A stretch of DNA of 8,651 nucleotides from positions 1 through 8,651 of the forward strand of contig JBOFIR010000048.1 of the NCBI GenBank assembly GCA_051650265.1, written 5' to 3'. The stretch's first letter is position 1. Each line of letters starts with the position of its first letter. Below the pieces are notes generated by a model. The model saw only the letters and a list, made by a program, of their open reading frames with translations, was not told the DNA's origin and did no database searches. Positions 1-5,690 of this stretch are shown here, in pieces. Made by a program: the position numbers and the translations under genes. The DNA comes from JBOFEH01 sp051650265 (GTDB taxonomy: Bacteria; Bacillota; Clostridia; Lachnospirales; Cellulosilyticaceae).

Positions 1-474
1 ATCAAAAGGACAGATCATCAGCTGTGTCTCAGGGTAGGCCCATTGGTAATACATGAGGCATCGTCTTGCATGAAAACCCTTACAACAAATGATTGCCTTC
101 TTGATTGATAGCCCCATCTGATCTGTCACTGCTCGTGACTTAAAAGCATTTTGGTAGGTATATTCAGCAGTATCTTCTCGCAAGATCGCCTCTTCAGAAA
201 CACCATTTACTCGTAGTACTTCTCTCAAAAACGCCCACTCTGTCTCATACTTCCCTGTATAAATCTTCGGCTTAGAGGCCGGCCCGGAGAAGGCGCCTCT
301 ACTGGGGCTATATTTTCCTGAAGGCAAGATGTGTGGGACCATCTTTTGCTGCCACAAAAGTGCAGCTTGCTCCCCTAGTTCAGGATATGAACCTCCCGGT
401 ATAAATAGAATGTCTGCAGCCTCTAGCTCATGTCTTACAAATATAAAGTCTGTGATATCATCGATTGCTTGCAT
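1..474 (-). CDS. YdcF/DUF218-family protein, N-terminal 158 codons (runs off the left edge)
   Basis: The reading frame is open to base 1, so the C-terminus is missing. The visible protein begins MQAIDDITDF and has an early ADILFIPGGS segment that matches the first strand and glycine turn of the DUF218 fold. It then has a long insert, an EDTAEYTYQNAFKS stretch like the family's T-x-x-N-A block, and a strand followed by GFHARRCLMYYQWAYPE, which matches the conserved F-H-x-x-R segment. DUF218 proteins are Rossmann-like; some act in envelope metabolism, but most have no known substrate. There is no signal peptide or membrane segment in the visible part, so it is probably cytoplasmic. Three in-frame ATGs lie at 492, 480 and 474. 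The AAGGGGG Shine-Dalgarno (481-487) touches the 480 ATG and sits 6 nt from the 474 ATG, so 474 is preferred. A terminator separates it from the gene upstream, so it has its own promoter. The family call is fairly sure; the function is not known. Confidence 0.82.
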   Translation of the reverse strand, partial: MQAIDDITDFIFVRHELEAADILFIPGGSYPELGEQAALLWQQKMVPHILPSGKYSPSRGAFSGPASKPKIYTGKYETEWAFLREVLRVNGVSEEAILREDTAEYTYQNAFKSRAVTDQMGLSIKKAIICCKGFHARRCLMYYQWAYPETQLMICPFD

Positions 475-508
475 GTCCATCCCCCTTGTCATAACTTGTC
501 TTTTTATT

Positions 509-514
509 ATTATA
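509..514 (-). promoter_or_regulatory. Probable -10 box of the YdcF-family gene promoter
   Basis: On the minus strand a perfect TATAAT lies about 35 nt upstream of the preferred start and just downstream of the previous gene's terminator. No good -35 hexamer is found 16-18 nt upstream (the best is AGTCAA), so either the promoter is weak or it needs an activator. The placement after a terminator supports a separate transcript. Confidence 0.5.
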
Positions 515-549
515 CACTTAATATTCTGATTTTGACTCTATAAACTTAC

Positions 550-579
550 AAAAAAACAAAAGCCGACCTATTGGCCGGC
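550..579 (-). terminator. Intrinsic terminator after the stalk-domain gene
   Basis: Read on the minus strand, GCCGGCC and GGTCGGC form a 7-bp stem with one G-U pair around an AATA loop, followed by the T-rich run TTTTGTTTTTTT. It begins 11 nt after the TGA stop of the secreted stalk-domain gene and ends that transcription unit. On the plus strand the U-run is absent, so it acts in one direction. Confidence 0.9.
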
Positions 580-589
580 TTCGAATCTA

Positions 590-1357
590 TCACTTCATCT
601 GAAATTGTATCGTACTATCACTGATCTCATAGTCTGCAAACATACCAAAATATGCAGCAGGTACATACACAACACCATCTATCAATCTTGGCGCTGCGCC
701 TGCACTAAAAGGTGCGGACATACCTATTGCTTTCACACTTGAGTAGTTATACATATCATAGCCAACCTGAACCACAGATTGAATTGTGCCATTGTTAAGT
801 GTCGCACTATAGGTACTTGGATCCCATGTGACTTTGAATCCCATTGCTTCTGCAATTGGACGAAGTGGCAACATCAACTTACCATTGTAGTGACTTACTG
901 TGAGTCCCCCTAGATCTACCGGCTTGCCATCTACTGTCACGTGCTCTACAAGGAGCTGACTGAGTGCTGTGTACACTTTTTCCATATCAATGCTCTTATT
1001 CGCCATCGCCTTGGATAAAAGCGTGCTCTTCTCTTCGTTTGTCATCACTTGTGACCAAGTTTCCATCGGATATTGCTTCAAATCAATAAGTCCTAGCTGC
1101 TCTGCTTTCTCCATCGCTGGCAGTGCGTAGTGCGTATCCATAATCATAGGCAATTGTTCCCCTGTCGCTTGAACAATAGCAATGATCATCTCCGCTCTTG
1201 TAATCGGTACATTCATATTGATTTGATGCACTGAAACCACATCTTGCGCCTGCACAGGTGCTGAAATAGGTACTGCTACCACTTCTTTCGCTACAAGGCC
1301 TACACGCGTTGCGCTCATACATACCATTAATCCTAATGCTAGATAAACTTTTTTCAC
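590..1357 (-). CDS. Secreted protein with SLH-like segment and copper-amine-oxidase-N-like stalk domain
   Basis: This 255-residue protein starts with a Sec-type signal: MKK, a hydrophobic stretch, and probable cleavage near residues 24-28. Residues 52-125 carry an SLH-like pattern (PITRAEMI, YALPAMEKAEQLGLI, a W and then MTNEE), which could bind cell-wall polymer, although only one such repeat is visible. Residues 137-255 match the copper amine oxidase N-terminal (stalk) domain common in Bacillota surface proteins: LMLPLRPIAEAMGFKVTWDP at 161-180 and a second half ending in GVVYVPAAYFG. No catalytic domain is present, and stalk domains of this type do not bind copper themselves. The start is GTG at 1355-1357, with AAGGAG 9 nt upstream. 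It lies 83 nt behind the antiporter gene with no terminator and only a poor promoter candidate between, so it may share the riboswitch-controlled transcript. Its exact job at the cell surface is unknown. Confidence 0.85.
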   Translation of the reverse strand: MKKVYLALGLMVCMSATRVGLVAKEVVAVPISAPVQAQDVVSVHQINMNVPITRAEMIIAIVQATGEQLPMIMDTHYALPAMEKAEQLGLIDLKQYPMETWSQVMTNEEKSTLLSKAMANKSIDMEKVYTALSQLLVEHVTVDGKPVDLGGLTVSHYNGKLMLPLRPIAEAMGFKVTWDPSTYSATLNNGTIQSVVQVGYDMYNYSSVKAIGMSAPFSAGAAPRLIDGVVYVPAAYFGMFADYEISDSTIQFQMK

Positions 1358-1440
1358 TGTGATTCACTCCTTCTTAATGCTCTATTATTCTTATACTTTA
1401 AAGACGTTGAATTTCCTAAATAAGTTCCCTCTTTTGGCAG

Positions 1441-2628
1441 TTATTCCTCCGTCACCCCACCTAAAAACTTTTTGTAAGTCAAATCAATCCCCAGTGCACC
1501 GAGTGGCGCCGTTATCAATATTGCTAGTACCGCAACTGTTAAGATAATCTTACCACATCCTAGCCCCATGGCAAGAGGGATGGACCCAATTGCTGCTTGA
1601 ACTGTTGCCTTTGGGCAATAGGCAATCATACAAAAGAGGCGTTCTTTTGGTGCTAACTTTGTCCTGAGTAGGCATACATATACCCCTAGCATCCTGCATA
1701 CGATAGCCCCAACTATCACAAGGATTGCCATAGCCCCTGCAGATACCGCATATTGAATATCCACCGTTGCGCCTACTAGCACAAAGAGGAGCAGCTCTGC
1801 ACCTACCCATAGCTTAGAGAACTTGCTAGAGAGCCGCTTTGCAACAACCGGATACCCTTGTAACAGCGTTGCTCCTATACCCATGACAGCTAGAAGCCCT
1901 GAGATTGGAACAATCCCTTCCAATGCTTTTTCAAGAGCGATCAGCAAGAATGAAATACTGAGCAAGATAATCGTCTTTGCAGAATCTCTCATATGCACAC
2001 GCTTAAAAAGTTGAATGAGTCCCATACCCGACCCTATTCCCAATATGACACCCAAAAGGATCGCTACGGGTATAAGAATGAGTGTGGTAGGGGTAAAACT
2101 TCCGCCTGACGCCAATGCTGTAAATGAAGTAAAGAGCACAATTACAAAAATATCATCTACAGAAGCGCCTGCCATAATCATTTGCGGAATACTATGAGAT
2201 GCCCCATAGCCTTCTTCCATCAGCTTCAACATACGTGGTACAATCACCGCTGGTGATACAGCTGCAACGACTGTTCCCATAATAGCTGCATCGAGTAGAG
2301 ATACACCCAATAGCATAGGTGCCAGCAACATCACACCTGCTATCTCAAATAGTGCTGGTACAAAGCACATCAAAAGGGCTGGTCGCCCCACTTTCTTCAG
2401 ATCCTCAATATTGAGTGCTAGCCCTGCTCGTGTGAGTATGATCACTAATGCTAGCTGCCTAAGGTCTGCAGAGATCGCCAGCAGCGACCCATCTAATACA
2501 TTGAGGGCATACGGCCCAAGTATGATACCCGTCAGTAGCATCCCTAGTAAACTTGGGAGCTTCAATCGACTAAAAACGCTTCCCAAAATTAATCCTAATA
2601 AAAAAATAAATGCCAAGCTTGTTAACAT
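1441..2628 (-). CDS. CPA2-type cation:proton antiporter (NHA/SLC9B-like), fluoride-riboswitch controlled
   Basis: This 395-residue integral membrane protein has about 11-13 hydrophobic segments and fits the sodium/hydrogen exchanger family (PF00999). There is no C-terminal TrkA-N or other regulatory domain, so it is a minimal transporter. VVAAVSPAVIVP (120-131) is the broken-helix region. GASVDD follows, and Asp158-Asp159 match the paired aspartates of electrogenic CPA2 antiporters such as NhaA and NapA. PKATVQAAIG (339-348) is strikingly like the same segment in animal NHA/SLC9B proteins; its Lys is in the region of the charged residue that pairs with the DD motif. The ATG start has GGAGG 7 nt upstream. 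The gene follows a promoter, a fluoride-type aptamer and a terminator, so expression should rise with fluoride. It probably exchanges Na+ or Li+ for H+. A direct role in fluoride export is possible but cannot be read from the sequence. Confidence 0.92.
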   Translation of the reverse strand: MLTSLAFIFLLGLILGSVFSRLKLPSLLGMLLTGIILGPYALNVLDGSLLAISADLRQLALVIILTRAGLALNIEDLKKVGRPALLMCFVPALFEIAGVMLLAPMLLGVSLLDAAIMGTVVAAVSPAVIVPRMLKLMEEGYGASHSIPQMIMAGASVDDIFVIVLFTSFTALASGGSFTPTTLILIPVAILLGVILGIGSGMGLIQLFKRVHMRDSAKTIILLSISFLLIALEKALEGIVPISGLLAVMGIGATLLQGYPVVAKRLSSKFSKLWVGAELLLFVLVGATVDIQYAVSAGAMAILVIVGAIVCRMLGVYVCLLRTKLAPKERLFCMIAYCPKATVQAAIGSIPLAMGLGCGKIILTVAVLAILITAPLGALGIDLTYKKFLGGVTEE

Positions 2629-2660
2629 CTTATATCCTCCTCAAAATGAAATTTAACCAC

Positions 2661-2709
2661 AAAAAAAGCCAATGAGTCCTGTCACATAGTGTGTACAGAA
2701 GTCATTAGC
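2661..2709 (-). terminator. Riboswitch-controlled intrinsic terminator in the antiporter leader
   Basis: On the minus strand the segment 2709-2695 pairs with 2682-2668: about 14 of 15 positions pair, counting two G-U pairs, with one C-C mismatch. The stem is capped by a CACA/TGTG hairpin with a CTA loop and followed by seven Ts (2667-2661). Its 5' strand contains the ACTTC at 2702-2698, which the aptamer needs for its pseudoknot, so the two folds exclude each other. It lies 32 nt upstream of the antiporter start codon, as expected for transcription attenuation. Confidence 0.88.
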
Positions 2710-2753
2710 TTAATAAGCGGTTTTGGTTTCCCAAGGGAGTACTTCATTCCCTC
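2697..2753 (-). promoter_or_regulatory. Fluoride (crcB-type) riboswitch aptamer
   Basis: Read on the minus strand, P1 is AGGGA (2752-2748) with TCCCT (2738-2734), and its loop starts ATGAAGT. Loop bases GAAGT (2745-2741) are the exact complement of ACTTC (2702-2698), which gives the family's pseudoknot. Between them are AAACCGC (2723-2717), a small P3 hairpin GCTT-ATT-AAGC (2718-2708), and GCTAATGACTTCT. These blocks line up with the known Thermotoga petrophila fluoride aptamer, which has GATGAGGC in the loop, then AAACTGC, then GCTGATGGCCTCT. When fluoride is bound the pseudoknot should hold ACTTC and block the downstream terminator, allowing the antiporter to be made. Unusual here is a short extra hairpin (GG-GAAA-CC, 2732-2725) between P1 and the AAACCGC block. 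The call rests on motif recognition and hand folding. Confidence 0.88.
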
Positions 2754-2770
2754 GTTATTCATATAGTTTT

Positions 2771-2799
2771 AGTATATCAAAAAAGATAATACAATTCAA
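2771..2799 (-). promoter_or_regulatory. Sigma-A promoter of the riboswitch-antiporter transcript
   Basis: Minus strand: -35 TTGAAT (2799-2794), a 17-nt spacer, and -10 TATACT (2776-2771). The predicted start near 2764 leaves about 10 nt before the aptamer's P1 stem, which is the expected geometry for a 5' leader riboswitch. The leader is then about 135 nt long. Confidence 0.8.
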
Positions 2800-2838
2800 T
2801 TACTTACGCTACATTCCTTACAAAAAGCACACGCTATC

Positions 2839-2866
2839 AAAGAAAACCTCTCCCTGTGGGAAAGGT
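2839..2866 (-). terminator. Intrinsic terminator of the small winged-helix gene
   Basis: On the minus strand ACCTTTCCC and GGGAGAGGT form a 9-bp stem with one U-G pair and an ACA loop, followed by TTTTCTTT. It begins 29 nt after the stop codon of the 58-residue gene and separates it from the antiporter promoter. Confidence 0.87.
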
Positions 2867-2895
2867 CTTCTGACTGAGTTGTTATTAAGGTTTGT

Positions 2896-3072
2896 TTAGT
2901 TGGCTGCGTAGTAGCAACGTTTTGGAGAAGAAATAGCTTCTTCTGTTTTAAGTGCTTTGATCGCTTTATCTACTTCTTTCTTGTCAATGCCAAGACCTTC
3001 AGCGATTTCGCCAGCTTTCATAGGCTCGCTTTTTTCATTCAAAAATGCTAACACTTGATCTTTAGTTTCCAT
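2896..3072 (-). CDS. 58-residue winged-helix-like small DNA-binding protein
   Basis: The frame encodes METKDQVLAF at the start and PKRCYYAAN at the end, 58 residues with a TAA stop. The middle reads as helix (KDQVLAFLNEKS), turn, helix (KAGEIAEGLGI), then DKKEVDKAIKALKTE as the recognition helix and AISSPKRCYYAA as the wing. This is the minimal winged helix-turn-helix pattern seen in small MarR- or DprA-tail-like regulators of Clostridia. The start is well supported by AGGAGG 8 nt upstream, and the gene has its own strong promoter and terminator, so it is an independent monocistronic unit. Such strong stand-alone expression signals suggest an abundant protein, either a regulator or a nucleic-acid-binding factor. 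Its targets are unknown; neighbouring operons are candidates only by position. It has no ligand-binding or dimerisation domain that can be seen. Confidence 0.88.
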   Translation of the reverse strand: METKDQVLAFLNEKSEPMKAGEIAEGLGIDKKEVDKAIKALKTEEAISSPKRCYYAAN

Positions 3073-3109
3073 GAGGTGTTCCTCCTATAGAGTTAGTTTG
3101 GATAAGATG

Positions 3110-3138
3110 ATTATATACTAGTTTATTTTCTTTTTCAA
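3110..3138 (-). promoter_or_regulatory. Sigma-A promoter of the small winged-helix gene
   Basis: Minus strand: -35 TTGAAA (3138-3133), a 17-nt spacer, and a perfect -10 TATAAT (3115-3110), 37 nt before the start codon. It is one of the two best promoters in the window. It sits just after the stop of the exporter operon, where no terminator hairpin is seen, so some read-through from upstream is possible. Confidence 0.85.
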
Positions 3139-3161
3139 TAATAATTTTCCGTTACTAATAC

Positions 3162-3944
3162 TTATTTAGCCACTAATGTTACCTGCGCCCCTTTATCCTC
3201 TTCAGTATGCATCAGTGTGACCATGTTTTCTTGATCCAAATAAGGTAGGATCCAATCCTTTACTTTTTGCGTATATCGCCACAAGAAGAACCGTCTAATT
3301 CCCAAGGGGCGCTCCCCACCAACTTGCCCTGTCTGACCATTGATCCAGACCGTATAGGCTTTATTCCTATGTTGATACCTCATATGCCACACTGGCACCA
3401 AAAACTGTCTCAGTGTGACTTGACTAATCTCTAGTGCTTCAAGTTCCACCACCACTTCCTCATAGGCTTGATACCGCTCTTTCAAAAAGGCATCGATACT
3501 CCGAGGCACTACATCCTCTAACCACGTCTGTATCTGTGTTTCCTCTGCTTCACAGGTATCTATCTCTATACCTACCAGGTCTTCGGGCACCATACTTCTC
3601 CCCGTAGTATTATCAAAGCTGCCAATTGCTTCCATCACCATTGCTTGGCCCTCTGATACAGCCAAATAGGGAATGTTTCTAAAGTCCATCTGTGTACGTT
3701 CTCTGATCACGTAGCGCTCTTCAATCTGCTGCTCAAACAACATTCCATCTACTATGGTGACTTGCCTAAGCTGCGTCCCACTAGCTACGATCACATTACA
3801 CGATACAAACCAACAAGGTATATACGTCGCAACAAGGTTCTCAAAATCTATAGACTTACTATGAACCCATTGCTTTATGATGTCTTTGGCATCTTCTTGC
3901 CTTACTTCAAAAGGAATGTACTTCAAATCCTCTACTAATGTCAT
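3162..3944 (-). CDS. Uncharacterised soluble protein, like the C-terminal part of zinc-ribbon proteins
   Basis: This 260-residue protein has no signal peptide and no clear membrane segment; WILPYL (231-236) is too short for one. The start shows LKYIPFEVRQEDAKDIIKQWV, which fits the 'PF.i..e.A...l..W' entry of a family of Bacillota proteins usually headed by a TFIIB-type zinc ribbon. YIPCWFVSCN (41-50) matches that family's 'YvPfW' block, and FLVPVWHMRYQHRNKAYTVW with INGQTGQVGGERP (181-213) matches its 'lLPVW..Y...gk.Y....NGqTGkv.G..P' signature. There is no CxxC pair, so the ribbon is missing. It is not simply cut off by a wrong start: the ATG has AGGTG 7 nt upstream, and only 39 nt separate it from the exporter gene ahead. 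The close spacing suggests it is the third gene of the ABC operon. Its function is unknown. The family link is from memory of motifs and should be taken as moderate. Confidence 0.75.
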   Translation of the reverse strand: MTLVEDLKYIPFEVRQEDAKDIIKQWVHSKSIDFENLVATYIPCWFVSCNVIVASGTQLRQVTIVDGMLFEQQIEERYVIRERTQMDFRNIPYLAVSEGQAMVMEAIGSFDNTTGRSMVPEDLVGIEIDTCEAEETQIQTWLEDVVPRSIDAFLKERYQAYEEVVVELEALEISQVTLRQFLVPVWHMRYQHRNKAYTVWINGQTGQVGGERPLGIRRFFLWRYTQKVKDWILPYLDQENMVTLMHTEEDKGAQVTLVAK

Positions 3945-3983
3945 ACCAATTCACCTATCCTTATAGCTCAACTCACTTATACA

Positions 3984-5690
3984 CTAACTCACAAACTGAC
4001 TCTGATAAATCTCTTCATAAAGCCCACCTTGCTCTAGCAGCTGTTCATGTTTGCCTTGCTCCACAATCTTGCCATCCTTCATGACTAAGATAAGATCTGC
4101 ACTCTGAATCGTTGCAAGCCTATGGGCTACCACAAAGCTCGTGCGTCCTTCCATCAGCTTCTCAAATGCTTTTTGAATTTGCAGCTCTGTCCGTACATCA
4201 ATGGATGAAGTGGCTTCATCCAAGATCAATAGCGGCGGCTTACTGAGCATAATCCGCGCGATACACAGAAGCTGCTTCTGTCCTTGAGATAATAGCCCCG
4301 TACGGTCACTTACCTTGGTTGCATAACCATCAGGAAGCTTCTTGATGAAGCTATGGGCATGTACTGCCTTCGCTGCTGCAACGACCTCTTCATCTGTCGC
4401 ATCAGGCTTTCCTATCTTTATGTTTTCCCAAATTGTGCCTTCTTTAATCCATGTATCTTGAAGTACCATCCCAATTTGTTCTCTTAGGCGCTTCTTTCCG
4501 ATACTTTCAAGCGATCTGCCATCTATTATGATCTGTCCACCTTCTAATTCATAGAAATGCATCAAGAGATTGACCAATGTCGTCTTACCACAGCCTGTTG
4601 GCCCTACTATGGCTACGCGAGATCCTGATGTCACATGTAGGGAAAGCTTATCAAAAAGTTTATGACCTGGTGTATAACCAAAGTCCACCGACTCTAATGC
4701 CACATCCCCTTTGATCTGCCAATAGGGCACATCAGCTACTTTTTCAGGGATTTCCTCCTCGGTTTTGAGGAAATCAGTTATCCTTTTGGCACAAGCAATC
4801 GCATTTTGAAGTTCTGTCACCACACTAGAGATTTCATTAAATGGCTTGGTATATTGATTAGCATAACTCAAAAAGCAAGTTAATGCGCCTACACTCAGTC
4901 CACCACCGAGCACTGCAAATCCACCTGATAGGGCGACGCCCGCATACACAATACTATTGACAAACCGTGTACAAGGATTGCTTAGAGAGGAGAAGAAAGT
5001 CGCCTTAAGCCCATAGGTTTCAAGTTGCCCTCCGATGACATCAAATCGTTCAAGTGCCCTTTCTTCATAGCCATACGCTTTGACAAGCTTGATATTCTCT
5101 AGTAGTTCATCGATCAGCGCTGTCTGTTGTCCTCGGGCTTCTGACTGTAGCTTGAACATGGTATGGCTACGCTTGGCAATAAAGCTTGCCACAACCAATG
5201 ATAAAGGTGTCACAAGTACAACGACAAAGGTCATCTTCCAGTTCAAAAAGAGCATAAAAATGAGAGTCCCTACTATAGTAATCAACGCTGTAAAAAATGT
5301 GACAAATCCTATCAAAAGCCCTTCTGCCATCTGATCCATATCTGTAATCACACGACTTACAATATCACCCTGAGGATGTGCATCTAAGTATTTGAGTGGC
5401 AGTCTTTGAATCTTTGCCATCAGATCATTCCGCACATCTCTTACCACATGATACGTCACCTGATTATTGATTCGGCTCATGACCCACTGCATCATGGCTG
5501 CAAGTGCAGCCATCACAGCCACTTTGATGAGGCTTGTCGCAATCACAGTCAGATCTACCTGATCATAGATTATTCCGTCTATGGCCTCTCCTATAACAAT
5601 CGGTATATATAGCGTTAGCAGTACACTGCACGCTGCAAGTAAGATGATGAGCGCTATGGCACCTTTATATCTTTTTAGGTAATCAAGCAT
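3984..5690 (-). CDS. ABC exporter half-transporter, catalytic subunit of a heterodimer (TM288/BmrD-like)
   Basis: This 568-residue protein has an N-terminal six-helix type I exporter domain (about 1-310) fused to an ATPase domain. The ATPase shows an A-loop Tyr339, Walker A GPTGCGKTT (363-371), Q-loop Gln411, signature LSQGQ (467-471), Walker B LLILDE with catalytic Glu492, and switch His523 in AHR. The catalytic residues are complete, but the signature has Gln for the usual first Gly. In heterodimeric exporters the catalytic subunit's signature serves the partner's degenerate site, so this change fits. The ATG at 5690 is chosen because a GGGGGG ribosome site lies 6 nt upstream and it overlaps the previous gene's stop by 8 nt (translational coupling); a longer frame to 5747 would overlap by 65 nt with no gain. 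Likely substrates are drugs, lipids or peptides; none can be named. Confidence 0.94.
   Translation of the reverse strand: MLDYLKRYKGAIALIILLAACSVLLTLYIPIVIGEAIDGIIYDQVDLTVIATSLIKVAVMAALAAMMQWVMSRINNQVTYHVVRDVRNDLMAKIQRLPLKYLDAHPQGDIVSRVITDMDQMAEGLLIGFVTFFTALITIVGTLIFMLFLNWKMTFVVVLVTPLSLVVASFIAKRSHTMFKLQSEARGQQTALIDELLENIKLVKAYGYEERALERFDVIGGQLETYGLKATFFSSLSNPCTRFVNSIVYAGVALSGGFAVLGGGLSVGALTCFLSYANQYTKPFNEISSVVTELQNAIACAKRITDFLKTEEEIPEKVADVPYWQIKGDVALESVDFGYTPGHKLFDKLSLHVTSGSRVAIVGPTGCGKTTLVNLLMHFYELEGGQIIIDGRSLESIGKKRLREQIGMVLQDTWIKEGTIWENIKIGKPDATDEEVVAAAKAVHAHSFIKKLPDGYATKVSDRTGLLSQGQKQLLCIARIMLSKPPLLILDEATSSIDVRTELQIQKAFEKLMEGRTSFVVAHRLATIQSADLILVMKDGKIVEQGKHEQLLEQGGLYEEIYQSQFVS

Noticed and set aside
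1083..1367. 94-codon minus-strand frame overlapping the stalk-domain gene start
   Set aside because: It is a frame shadow: the alternative frame gives a signal peptide and known domains, while this one shows no recognisable domain.
1381..1420. Possible promoter before the stalk-domain gene (TTCAAC, 16 nt, AATAAT on the minus strand)
   Set aside because: Both hexamers are poor matches and a TATAAG nearby has no -35 partner. The evidence is too weak to list as a feature.
2661..2760. Other riboswitch classes for the antiporter leader (sodium-related, lysine, cyclic di-GMP)
   Set aside because: Their core motifs are not present, whereas the pseudoknot and the AAACCGC / GCTAATGACTTCT blocks fit the fluoride class throughout.
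3121..3161. Terminator after the exporter operon
   Set aside because: The stretch is AT-rich, but no stem with a following U-run can be drawn.
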